Shown one piece after another: positions 1 to 8,100 of a stretch of DNA of 64,000 nt. Origin of the DNA: an uncultured Clostridia bacterium (GTDB taxonomy: Bacteria; Bacillota; Clostridia; Christensenellales; UBA1242); contig CANBBP010000003.1 of the NCBI GenBank assembly GCA_947366895.1, forward strand, positions 1 through 64,000, in the 5' to 3' direction. Within the stretch, counting starts at the first letter, position 1; each line of letters begins with the position of its first letter. A model generated the notes under the pieces. That model was not told the origin of the DNA, searched no databases, and saw nothing but the letters and a program-made list of their open reading frames with translations. The translations under genes were made by a program, and so were the position numbers.

Positions 1-293
1 CATAGTTATTTTAAAACTACAATTACTTTGTTTTAAATAAAGTTATTTCTTTTTTATGTTAATTTTTATGCAAAATATGTAAACTAAATATAATCTTAAT
101 TGCAATATAAAAATTAATATTATTTACCTTTAAATTAAAGTACCTTTGCCACTAACTTCTATTAATTAAATATAATACAATTATTATATTGTTTTACTTT
201 ATTTTCAACTTGATATAAAATAAAAATAATTATAAATCTATAAATAAAGTTATTAAAAATAAAATAATCATTAATTATAAAAGGGAAAAAACA

Positions 294-1084
294 ATGAACG
301 AATATTTAACTTTTGCAAAAGATATAGCGTTTTGTGCTGGTAAAATTATGAAAAATATTTCTATGAGGATAACGGAGAAGAATATAAAATTGATAATACC
401 ATAGTTACAAAAGCAGACAAAGAAATTAATGATATGCTTATTGAAAAAGTAAAAGAAAAATATCCGACTCATTGTGTTGATGGCGAAGAAAAACAATTTG
501 GTAAAAGTAAATATGTTTGGGTGAGCGACCCTGTAGACGGAAATGCAATGTATGCAAGACATATACCAGTTTCGGTATTTTCTTTAGCTTTAGTTATAGA
601 TGGGATATCTACTATTGGTGTAATCTTCGACCCATGGACCGATAACCTCTACTATGCGATAAAAGGTGAAGGAGCATTTAAAAACGAACAAAAAATAAAA
701 GTAAATAACATTCCACTAGAAGACAAAAAAAGTGTATCAAATTTTGATATGTGGCCTAATGCAGATTATAACATATATGATGTAATTAAAGAGTTGGGTA
801 AAAAAACCTATTTTGTAAGTATTGCTAGTGTTATTAGAGCTTGTTGTTGTGTTGCTAGTGGAGAATTTAATTTGACAATCTTCCCTGGAACAAAACACAA
901 AAATTGTGATATCGCTGCTGCAAAAGTTATAGTAGAAGAAGCTGGTGGAAAGGTAACTGATTTTTTTGGCAATGAACAAAGATATGATGAAAGTATTAAT
1001 GGTGCAATAATTAGCAACAATATTGTTCATCAAGAAACAATTAATACTATAACTAAATTTTTAGAAAACAAAAAAAATAATTAA
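294..1084 (+). pseudogene. Inositol-monophosphatase-family phosphatase, frameshifted
   Basis: The intact part (from 434) reads as a Mg-dependent sugar/inositol phosphatase: GEE, then WVSDPVDGN (family DPxDGT metal site, with Asn in place of Thr), and near the C-terminus CDIAAAKVIVEEAGG, the second metal motif. The natural start is ATG at 294 behind AAAGGGA. From there the frame gives MNEYLTFAKDIAFCAGKIMK and then runs out of frame at the A5 tract 351-355; one additional A would restore MKKYFYEDNGEEYKIDNTIVTKADKE, joining the downstream frame for a normal family length of about 263 residues. The gene is therefore a single-base-deletion pseudogene or carries a sequencing/assembly error in a homopolymer. 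An internal start at 434 would lack the N-terminal helix and the first part of the active site. Confidence 0.8.
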
Positions 1085-1095
1085 ATTTTTTTATA

Positions 1096-2307
1096 TCAAA
1101 ATTTTTCTTTATTTTCCTCTAATTTTGTAATTTCCTCATTATATAATTTATCCGCTTTAATAAATAATATAGAAGAAACAATTTGCAATAAAGATAAAGT
1201 TAAAATAATTATACTTAATGAAATTTCATTTGGAATTACATTATAAATAAAAAATGCTACTAAGTATGCAAATGTCTTAAAGATATGGTCATAATAGTTA
1301 AATGTAAAATGATGTTCTTTTTTATACTCATAAAATTTTGTATTATCAATGGCAGTAAAAATATCATGAGAAACTCTATGCCCTATAATTTTTCTGCAAC
1401 ATTTTAATACAAAGTAATATATAAAAAATCCTATAATAGAAGTCCATACTGTTAATAAGATGGAAACTCCTATAATCAAAATTGTGCTTAAAATAAGAAG
1501 AAAATCTTTAAATTTATAAAACTTAAGATATACAATTAGTACTACTCCACTTAATAAAATTGCTAAAGCAGAATATAACCCAACCGAAAAATTGGTACCA
1601 ACACGCATAAATAATAAAATTGGCAAAAGTAAATCGACTACACTATTTTGTGAGAGTTTATAAAAACCATATGCTAGATAAGTCATTCTAACTCTTTTAA
1701 TTTTGTGAGTACCCTTAATAAAATCTGTTAGTTTAATATAGGGGTTATCATTCCACCCTTTTTTAACACCCAATGAAAATAAAAAGCAAATTAATGCAAT
1801 AATAAAAATGATTGAAAACAAAATATAATACGAAACAAAATCTATAATATAACCCGATATAAAAGGACTTAACATACTAGCAATAAGAGCTAAAGATTGA
1901 GAAACTCCTAAAAAAGAAACCATAGATTTTTTTGTATTATAGTTCATTGTTGCTATTTCATGTGGGATATAATAACAACCTCTTGCAAAAGCATAAATAC
2001 TTTGAACTATAAAAACCATATATAGTCGTGAAGGACTAATTGTAAAAACAAGGGCAATTGAAATTAATGCTAAAATAAAACTTAATCTATATAATATATT
2101 AAAATTTTTTTTGTTTATAATTTTAATAAGAAGAAACTCTAACCCCATGAAAAATATACAATCAAATAGACTATACCCTAAAACAAAGTTTAAATTGTTA
2201 GACATTTCATAAATGTATATAGCAAAAAAAATATCGTAAAAAACAAATATCATTTGCATCAACATATTAATAATTTGTAAACAATTTTTATCTTTTGGAA
2301 CTTTCAT
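1096..2307 (-). CDS. MFS-like multi-pass membrane transporter
   Basis: A 403-residue, strongly hydrophobic protein with about ten to twelve predicted membrane segments and short polar loops, the size and layout of a major-facilitator permease. It ends in a short charged cytoplasmic tail (KLEENKEKF). A central loop (KKGWNDNPYIKLTDFIKGTHKIKR) separates two six-helix-like halves as in MFS proteins. The start ATG has AAAGG upstream. It converges on the IMPase-family gene and is divergent from the CYTH gene at 2515, with a 207-bp shared promoter gap. No substrate can be inferred, and the MFS assignment rests on topology and size rather than a signature motif. Confidence 0.6.
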   Translation of the reverse strand: MKVPKDKNCLQIINMLMQMIFVFYDIFFAIYIYEMSNNLNFVLGYSLFDCIFFMGLEFLLIKIINKKNFNILYRLSFILALISIALVFTISPSRLYMVFIVQSIYAFARGCYYIPHEIATMNYNTKKSMVSFLGVSQSLALIASMLSPFISGYIIDFVSYYILFSIIFIIALICFLFSLGVKKGWNDNPYIKLTDFIKGTHKIKRVRMTYLAYGFYKLSQNSVVDLLLPILLFMRVGTNFSVGLYSALAILLSGVVLIVYLKFYKFKDFLLILSTILIIGVSILLTVWTSIIGFFIYYFVLKCCRKIIGHRVSHDIFTAIDNTKFYEYKKEHHFTFNYYDHIFKTFAYLVAFFIYNVIPNEISLSIIILTLSLLQIVSSILFIKADKLYNEEITKLEENKEKF

Positions 2308-2514
2308 ACTAAACCTTTTAACAAGTATATGTAAAAAAATTATTTATGTCAAAATTAAACGTAAATTATTTATTTGATAATTATTTTTTTAAACTATTGT
2401 ATTATGTCGACAAAAATTAAATATTTATGTTATACTTTCTTAAAAATATAGTTAAGTATTATTAATTTTTATGTTTCAAACATAAGTTTATAATATTTGA
2501 TTTAAGGGTATTTT

Positions 2515-3066
2515 ATGAAAGATAAAGAAATAGAATTAAAGTTTGTAATTAATAAAGATATTAAAGAAAAAATGATTTCTGACTTACAAAGTATATCTAC
2601 TTCAATAAATGAAAATAGATTAGTAGATACATATTATATTCCAAACTTTAAAAATTTTGAAATAAATGGGGAAACTTTGGAATGTGTAAGAATAAGAGAA
2701 TTAAATGATGTAAATATTCTTACATATAAGAAAATTCACAGGGAATGTAACCCTGTGTATTGTGATGAATATGAAACAAAAATATTAAATAAAGAACAAA
2801 TGGAAAAAATTTTATTTGCTCTAGGTTTTAGTATTCAAATGGTTATTGATAAAATAAGAACATCCTGCTCTACTAATAACTTTGAGTTTGATTTTGATTC
2901 TGTTAAAAACTTAGGAGAATTATTAGAAGTTGAACTTAAAAATGAATTAGGTGATGTTGAAGATATTTATAAATTTGTTGCAAAATATGGTTTAACAAAA
3001 AAAGATGTAACCTACGAAGGCATACAAAACATGATGAAAAAAAGACAAAATAAATTAAAAACTTAA
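2515..3066 (+). CDS. CYTH-domain (triphosphate tunnel metalloenzyme) protein
   Basis: A 183-residue protein beginning KDKEIELKF, the ExExK signature of CYTH enzymes (Glu5, Glu7, Lys9), followed by alternating basic and acidic strands (CVRIRELNDVNILTYKKIHRE; ELLEVELKNE) as expected for the eight-stranded tunnel that binds triphosphate and metals. Family members include class IV adenylyl cyclases, thiamine triphosphatases and inorganic triphosphatases; the sequence alone does not decide which. The start is ATG with AAGGG 6-9 bases upstream. It stands alone, convergent with degV, and shares the hairpin at 3190-3212. Confidence 0.8.
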   Translation: MKDKEIELKFVINKDIKEKMISDLQSISTSINENRLVDTYYIPNFKNFEINGETLECVRIRELNDVNILTYKKIHRECNPVYCDEYETKILNKEQMEKILFALGFSIQMVIDKIRTSCSTNNFEFDFDSVKNLGELLEVELKNELGDVEDIYKFVAKYGLTKKDVTYEGIQNMMKKRQNKLKT

Positions 3067-3189
3067 GTAAATTAACTAAAATTATTAATTGATATAGTCA
3101 ATAAAAAATCAAATATTTATATCCATTAAGTACATAAATATCTGATATTTAATAGTATAAATGGTTATTTGTAAATATTTTTTAAAAAA

Positions 3190-3212
3190 GGAGGACTAAT
3201 TTTTAGCCCTCC
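3190..3212 (-). terminator. Rho-independent terminator of degV
   Basis: A 10-bp stem (GGAGGACTAA with TTAGCCCTCC, one G-T pair) and a 3-nt loop. Read on the minus strand it is followed by a run of T, so it terminates degV; the T-rich stretch on the other side may also stop the convergent CYTH transcript. Confidence 0.8.
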
Positions 3213-3224
3213 ATTTTTATTTTT

Positions 3225-4088
3225 CTATTTTTTATTAAGACCAAAAACAGCAAGTGTATTAGGCCCACAACAACAACCCATAGTGTAATCTATATACCCT
3301 ATTTTTACATCTTTATCAGGACTTTTTTCTTTAATGTAATTTGCTAACTCTTTAGCCATTTCCTCTTGCCCTGTATGTCCTATATAAATTGTTTCTTTTA
3401 CTGAAAAATCACAATGTTCATCAACAAAACTTTGTATTGTCCTCATCGCTTTTTTAGGACCTATACATTTATTAATAGTTTTTAACTTTCCTCTTTCATC
3501 TGGAACAATTACTGGCACAAGTTTAAGAACGGTTCCTACACTTGCAACAATAGCATTTATTCTACCACAACGCATGAGGAATTGTAGGTCTCCAGGCATA
3601 AACACTGAAAAAATATCCATTTTGTTTTTATCTATAGTTTCAAAAATTTCTTTAGCACTCTTTCCTTCATCTCTCATCTTAACAGCATTTTCTACCATAA
3701 TAGCAATGCCATAACTACCTGTTAAACTATCAGCAACCCAAACATGCTTTCCATAAATTTTGTTTATTTCTTCTGCTGCACTTTGTGCATTTGTACAGGT
3801 GCAACTAAGACCACCTGATAGTCCTACATAAAAAACATCATAATCTTCTTTAACATATTTTTCAAAAATTTCCGTAAATATTTGAGTATTTACGCAACTA
3901 GTAGAACATTTTTTTGTTCTTTCTAACATTTTATAAAACTCATCAGGATTTTTTTCAGGGTAATCAAAACTATCATAAACTTCATCCCCTATAACAATAC
4001 CCATTTGTACATAATCAACATCAAGTCTTTTAAGTTCTTCTTGTGTCAAACTTGCACAAGCATCAGTAATTATTTTAACTTTATTCAT
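3225..4088 (-). CDS. degV: DegV family fatty-acid-binding protein
   Basis: A 287-residue DegV/EDD-fold protein. It opens with VKIITDACASLTQEEL, the family N-terminal strand, and carries STSCVNTQIFTEIFEKY and FYVGLSGGLSCTCTNAQSAAEEI, corresponding to the conserved (T/S)SQPS and LSSxLSGTYQSA segments that hold the fatty-acid head group. DegV proteins (FakB type) present fatty acids to the FakA kinase. This copy is unusually Cys-rich (for example GCCCGPNTLAVFG near the C-terminus). The start is ATG with AAAGGAG 9 bases upstream. Transcribed leftward; a long inverted repeat lies in its leader (4162-4208). The kinase partner is not in this window. Confidence 0.88.
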   Translation of the reverse strand: MNKVKIITDACASLTQEELKRLDVDYVQMGIVIGDEVYDSFDYPEKNPDEFYKMLERTKKCSTSCVNTQIFTEIFEKYVKEDYDVFYVGLSGGLSCTCTNAQSAAEEINKIYGKHVWVADSLTGSYGIAIMVENAVKMRDEGKSAKEIFETIDKNKMDIFSVFMPGDLQFLMRCGRINAIVASVGTVLKLVPVIVPDERGKLKTINKCIGPKKAMRTIQSFVDEHCDFSVKETIYIGHTGQEEMAKELANYIKEKSPDKDVKIGYIDYTMGCCCGPNTLAVFGLNKK

Positions 4089-4161
4089 AATGAGCCACTC
4101 CTTTTTATAAAGACTATTAAATTACTACCTTTTTAGTTTATTCATAAATATTAAAACAATC

Positions 4162-4208
4162 AAGCGAACTTATAAAATATCTTCTAAATACAGTTTATAA
4201 ATTCGCTT
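4162..4208 (-). promoter_or_regulatory. Long inverted repeat in the degV / XRE divergent gap
   Basis: AAGCGAACTTATAAA (4162-4176) pairs with TTTATAAATTCGCTT (4194-4208), 14 of 15 positions, with a 17-base loop. It sits in the leader of degV, about 75 bases before its start codon, and beside the promoter of the divergent regulator. It could be an operator or an attenuator hairpin; there is no way to decide from sequence. Confidence 0.4.
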
Positions 4209-4245
4209 TTTAAGCGATTTTACTAAAATTATACAACAAAAAGAA

Positions 4246-4274
4246 TTGAAATATGCTAATTTTTATGATAAAAT
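4246..4274 (+). promoter_or_regulatory. Promoter of the XRE regulator at 4281
   Basis: TTGAAA (4246-4251), a 17-bp spacer, then TAAAAT (4269-4274). The predicted start of transcription falls on or next to the ATG at 4281 and there is no AGGAG-type site before it, which points to a leaderless transcript. Confidence 0.65.
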
Positions 4275-4280
4275 ACGTTT

Positions 4281-4970
4281 ATGGAAGAAAAAGAAGTTAT
4301 TGCTAAAAATTTAGAACTATATAGAAAAAAAGCCAATTTGAGCCAATTAGAATTAGCAAAAAAATTAAATTATAGTAATAAAAATATCAGTAAATGGGAG
4401 AATGCAGAAACTACTCCTAGTATATTTGTATTAAATGAAATAGCAAAACTTTATAATATTAAAGTTGATGATTTATTAAACGAAAATTTTATTGAAAAAC
4501 AAAATAACAATAACAACAAGAAGCTTACCTTAGAAGGTCGCAAAAAAACTATGTTTAGACTTGCTATGTTAGCTCTTGCAAATGCGATAATGTTGACTTT
4601 ATGTACTATTGCTATTTATGTATTAGGTCTTTTAGACATAAATGTTTTTAATAAGTGGATGATTTATTTATATCTTACTCCTTTAACTATATTAAGTATT
4701 CTTATTTATATCAGAATACTTTACAACTATGTTAGTTTAATATTAGTATCATTATTTGGTTGGTTAATTTGTGTATGCGTTTACTTGTCTCTACCATATG
4801 TTGTTAATATTTCTCTAATATTTGTTTTGGGTGCCGCCTACCAGTTTATGGCAATATTTATAACCATTTTAGTAAATTTAAAACTATCAACAAAAATGCA
4901 AAGTTTAATAAATAAAATTTTTAAAAATAAAAAGAAAAACACATCAACTGAAGATTCTACTATTAACTAA
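4281..4970 (+). CDS. Membrane-anchored XRE-family transcriptional regulator
   Basis: A 229-residue protein. Residues about 6-65 form an XRE helix-turn-helix (NLELYRKKANLSQLELAKKLNYSNKNISKWENAETTPS, then LYNIKVDDLLNEN). An Asn/Lys-rich linker follows, and the C-terminal 130 residues contain four hydrophobic segments, so the DNA-binding domain is tethered to the membrane. Such HTH-membrane fusions are common in Bacillota, and their signals are mostly unknown. It is divergent from degV. No ribosome binding site precedes the ATG and a well-formed promoter ends 6 bases before it, so translation is probably leaderless. A terminator-like hairpin follows at 5017-5050. Confidence 0.82.
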   Translation: MEEKEVIAKNLELYRKKANLSQLELAKKLNYSNKNISKWENAETTPSIFVLNEIAKLYNIKVDDLLNENFIEKQNNNNNKKLTLEGRKKTMFRLAMLALANAIMLTLCTIAIYVLGLLDINVFNKWMIYLYLTPLTILSILIYIRILYNYVSLILVSLFGWLICVCVYLSLPYVVNISLIFVLGAAYQFMAIFITILVNLKLSTKMQSLINKIFKNKKKNTSTEDSTIN

Positions 4971-5016
4971 TAATATTACAAAAATTTTTTAAATAAACTT
5001 AAAGCAAAGAATATTA

Positions 5017-5050
5017 AAAAACATATTAGGCTAACTAATATGTTTTTTAT
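5017..5050. terminator. Bidirectional terminator between the XRE gene and cmk
   Basis: AAAAACATATTA pairs with TAATATGTTTTT around a 7-base loop, with a T run on both strands. It separates two convergent genes. Confidence 0.75.
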
Positions 5051-5092
5051 TTATCTATTTTTTTATTATATAAGAATATATTTAAAGAATAA

Positions 5093-5764
5093 TTATTTGT
5101 TTCTTCTACTTTCTATAATCCTTATGCACCTATTAATGGTTTCTTCTAGTGTTTCATTAGAGTTATCAATTATAATACTATCACTTGCAGGCAATAATGC
5201 TCCATGTTCTCTGTGAACATCTTTTTCATCACGATCATTCAATTCCAACAATATTTCTTCTACAGTAGGACAGTTTTCAGTATCCTTTAATTGTTCATAT
5301 CTTCTTTTTGCTCTAACTTCGTTACTAGCAGTAATAAATAATTTACATTGTGCATCTTTTAAAACAACTGTTCCTATGTCCCTACCTTCCATAACACAAT
5401 CATATTCTTGAGCAAATTTTCGTTGAATTTGTCTAACTTTTTCTCTTAACTCATCAAAGGGTGCAACCTTAGCTACAAAGTTACTAATTGCTTCTTCTCT
5501 TAGCCTTGAAGTATAATCAATACAATTTACGATTACGTGTTGTTCATCTTCATCAAATTTAACTAAAATATCTAAAACTTTTAAAAATTCTTCTATAATC
5601 TTTTGGGTTGGTGTTTTATCTTGATACATTCTTAAATATTCACAGGTTATTCCTCTATAAACAGCTCCTGTATTAAAATTTTTAAGGCCCAACCTTTTTG
5701 AAAGTTCTTTTGCTAAAGTAGATTTTCCACAGCCTGCTTTACCATCTATTGTTACACTAAACAT
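5093..5764 (-). CDS. cmk: Cytidylate kinase
   Basis: A 223-residue CMP/dCMP kinase. The P-loop is IDGKAGCGKSTLAKEL (residues 6-21), followed by the CMP-binding NFNTGAVYRGIT, then EGRDIGTVVLKDAQCKLFITA and RAKRRYEQLK of the LID region, and RDEKDVHREHGALLPASDSIIIDNS near the end, all as in Cmk. It phosphorylates CMP and dCMP with ATP for nucleic-acid precursor supply. The start is ATG with AGAGGTG upstream. It is divergent from deoD (157-bp gap) and the length is typical of the family. Confidence 0.93.
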   Translation of the reverse strand: MFSVTIDGKAGCGKSTLAKELSKRLGLKNFNTGAVYRGITCEYLRMYQDKTPTQKIIEEFLKVLDILVKFDEDEQHVIVNCIDYTSRLREEAISNFVAKVAPFDELREKVRQIQRKFAQEYDCVMEGRDIGTVVLKDAQCKLFITASNEVRAKRRYEQLKDTENCPTVEEILLELNDRDEKDVHREHGALLPASDSIIIDNSNETLEETINRCIRIIESRRNK

Positions 5765-5921
5765 ATTACACCTCTAAATAAATTATTTTTACTTGCTTAA
5801 ATTCATTTCTATTATAATTTTTATATTAAACTTAGGCAATAATATTTAACCAAAAACTTGACTAAAATTTATATTAAATTTAGTATAAGTTATAAATTTA
5901 ATTTAATAAAAGGATTATATT

Positions 5922-6638
5922 ATGAATTTAACCCCCACTCCTCATAACCAAGCAAAACTTGGAGAAATTGCAAAAACGGTTTTGCTTCCTGGCGACCCTT
6001 TGAGAGCAAAAATGATTGCTGAAAAATTTTTAACTGATGTAAAACTTGTAAACTCAGTAAGAAATAATTACTGTTTTACAGGATTTTATAAGGGAAAAGA
6101 AATTAGCATTATGTCTACTGGCATGGGTTGTGCTTCTATGGGTATTTATAGTTATGAACTTTTTAATTTTTATAATGTTGAGAATGCCATTAGAGTAGGC
6201 ACAATTGGAGCAATTGATAGTAACTATAAAATTGGAGATATAGTATTAGCCCAAAAAACTATAAGCGACACAAATTACTTAAATAATTTTGCACAAAATG
6301 GTGAAAGCATAATTGAATGTTCACAAGAATTGTTATTAAAAGCAAAAGAGGTTGCAAACCAAAACAATATTAAAATAAAACCTGCAACAATTTACACTTC
6401 AGACACCTTCTATGATGATGAAAAAACTATGCAACATCAAATAGATTTAGGAGTTGTGGGGGTTGAAATGGAATGTGCCTCACTATATCTTAATGCTAAA
6501 AAGTTTAGTAAAAATGCTCTTACAATTTGTACGGTTTCTGATGAAAAATATAGTGGTAACATTTCATCAAGTGACACTCGACAAAATCTTTATTTAAATA
6601 TGGCACTACTAGCACTTGACTTAGCAAAAAGTTTGTGA
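5922..6638 (+). CDS. deoD: Purine-nucleoside phosphorylase, DeoD type
   Basis: A 238-residue hexameric-type purine nucleoside phosphorylase. MNLTPTPHNQAKLGEIAKTVLLPGDPLRAK is the DeoD N-terminus with the His and phosphate-binding GDP segment; STGMGCASMGIYSYEL binds phosphate; EMECASLYL and TVSDE give the Glu and Asp of the purine/ribose site. It cleaves purine (deoxy)nucleosides with phosphate in salvage. The start is ATG with AAAGGA 8 bases upstream. It ends in TGA, which shows that TGA is a stop here. mscS follows 70 bases downstream on the same strand. Confidence 0.95.
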   Translation: MNLTPTPHNQAKLGEIAKTVLLPGDPLRAKMIAEKFLTDVKLVNSVRNNYCFTGFYKGKEISIMSTGMGCASMGIYSYELFNFYNVENAIRVGTIGAIDSNYKIGDIVLAQKTISDTNYLNNFAQNGESIIECSQELLLKAKEVANQNNIKIKPATIYTSDTFYDDEKTMQHQIDLGVVGVEMECASLYLNAKKFSKNALTICTVSDEKYSGNISSSDTRQNLYLNMALLALDLAKSL

Positions 6639-6708
6639 TAAATTACTAGCGAATTAGGTTAAAATTTTAATTTTAATCATATATAAATTACAAAGGAAGT
6701 TGATTATT

Positions 6709-7761
6709 ATGAAAGAATTTTTTGAAAGAATAGGAAACTGGTTTGTAAATAACTGGCAACCAATAGTAACAGTCTTAGCAATTGTAATTTTAGGATTTAT
6801 ATTAGTTAAAATTATTTTAGCAATTGTAAAAAGACAGTTAGCCAAAACAAAAATTGAAAGAACAATTCAATCTTTTGTTTGCTCTATTTTAAAATTTGTG
6901 TTGTACTTAATTTTGATTTTCTGCATTATCTCATCTCTTGGTATTTCAATTACCGGCTTAACAGTTGTATTTTCAGCAGTATCTCTTGCTATTTCACTTG
7001 CACTACAAGACAGTCTCAAAAATCTTGTTAATGGTTTTGTGCTTATTTCTACAAGCATTATTAAACAAGGTGACTGGGTTGAAATTGGTGGCAAAGAAGG
7101 TAGTGTATTAGATGTTAGAATGATTTATACAGTTTTAAAAACTGCCGACAACAAAAAGATTTTAATACCTAACTCTTCAGTTATGAGTGGTAGCATTGTC
7201 AACTATAATACATTAGGTTATCGTAGAGTTGACTTAAACTTTGCTATTGCATATGATAGTGATTTAGACAAAGCAAAACAAATTGTTAAAGATGTTTTTG
7301 CTTCTTGTGAAATGATTTATGAAGACCCTGCTCCATCAGTAGTTTTAACTGAACTAGGTGAAAGTTCAATTACACTTACAGTTAAAGTTTGGTGTAGTTC
7401 TGATGATTACTGGGATACAAAATGGTATTTAGTTGACAATATCTTTAATGAATTTAAACGCAATAAAATTAATATTCCATTTAATCAACTTGAAGTTGCA
7501 ATTATTGACCCTTCTAAAAAGAAAGATTTTGTTAGAAAAGAAACTTTAAAAGAAGCTTTATCACATAAACAAAAACCTGGCGAAGAAGGAGACATCTTTA
7601 CAAGCATTAATAAAACCTTACATATCAGCAAAAAAAATAATAATAAAAAAGACAAAAAAGAAAGCAAAAAAAATAAAAAATCTGCTCCTGTAGAAGAAGT
7701 TGTTGAAGTTAAAGAAGAAACAGTTGAAACTGTAGTTGAAGATAAAAAAGAAAACAAATAA
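6709..7761 (+). CDS. mscS: Small-conductance mechanosensitive channel, MscS family
   Basis: A 350-residue membrane protein with three N-terminal hydrophobic segments; the third (GLTVVFSAVSLAISLALQDSLKNLVNGFVLI) is the pore-lining TM3 with the family small-residue pattern and kink. The soluble beta domain follows (IIKQGDWVEIGGKEGSVLDVRMIYTVLKTADNKKILIPNS), a clear MscS match. It opens under membrane tension to release solutes. The last 60 residues are a Lys/Glu/Val low-complexity tail, longer than in the short MscS form. I chose the ATG at 6709 because AAAGGAAG lies 9 bases upstream; the frame extends three codons further to a TTG inside the spacer. Confidence 0.9.
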   Translation: MKEFFERIGNWFVNNWQPIVTVLAIVILGFILVKIILAIVKRQLAKTKIERTIQSFVCSILKFVLYLILIFCIISSLGISITGLTVVFSAVSLAISLALQDSLKNLVNGFVLISTSIIKQGDWVEIGGKEGSVLDVRMIYTVLKTADNKKILIPNSSVMSGSIVNYNTLGYRRVDLNFAIAYDSDLDKAKQIVKDVFASCEMIYEDPAPSVVLTELGESSITLTVKVWCSSDDYWDTKWYLVDNIFNEFKRNKINIPFNQLEVAIIDPSKKKDFVRKETLKEALSHKQKPGEEGDIFTSINKTLHISKKNNNKKDKKESKKNKKSAPVEEVVEVKEETVETVVEDKKENK

Positions 7762-7806
7762 TTTTGTTTCTACATTATTAAATGTTTTTTATTAAATAAT
7801 AATATT

Positions 7807-7850
7807 AAAAGTATAAATTCAAGTTTTTTTGAATTTATACTTTTTTTATC
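7807..7850 (+). terminator. Terminator of mscS
   Basis: AAAGTATAAATTCA pairs with TGAATTTATACTTT around a T-rich loop and is followed by seven T. The rest of the 339-bp gap before 8101 holds the capsule promoter and leader. Confidence 0.8.
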
Positions 7851-7942
7851 TATTATATAACTAGGTTTAACTTACAAACAATTTATAAATTTAAATAGTT
7901 AAAAATAAAACTAAATATCAATCCTATAAGGCTAATAATCAG

Positions 7943-7971
7943 TTGAAAAATTTACAATTATTTGATATAAT
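7943..7971 (+). promoter_or_regulatory. Promoter of the rightward capsule operon
   Basis: TTGAAA (7943-7948), a 17-bp spacer and TATAAT (7966-7971). The predicted leader is about 120 nt. The spacer and -10 are nearly identical to the promoter at 39983-40011. In the leader, CTTTTAC (8065-8071) can pair with GTAAAAG (8085-8091), covering the wecB ribosome binding site. Confidence 0.75.
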
Positions 7972-8100
7972 CAAGCAAAAGAAGATAATATATTTTAATT
8001 ATTTTTTACTAGTTTTAAATTTACTATAAGATTTTATCCAATATTCATTAAATTATTATTAGGTCTTTTACTACTAAGATAAAGGTAAAAGGAGTGTTTT

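Noticed and set aside
1..293. Gene or RNA at the left edge
   Set aside because: AT-rich sequence with no open frame of note and no terminator or stem I could support; it probably only holds the promoter of the IMPase-family gene.
275..562. 95-codon minus-strand frame over the start of the first gene
   Set aside because: Antisense shadow of the IMPase-family gene with AT-driven Phe/Ile composition. The other short antisense frames inside confirmed genes were left out for the same reason.
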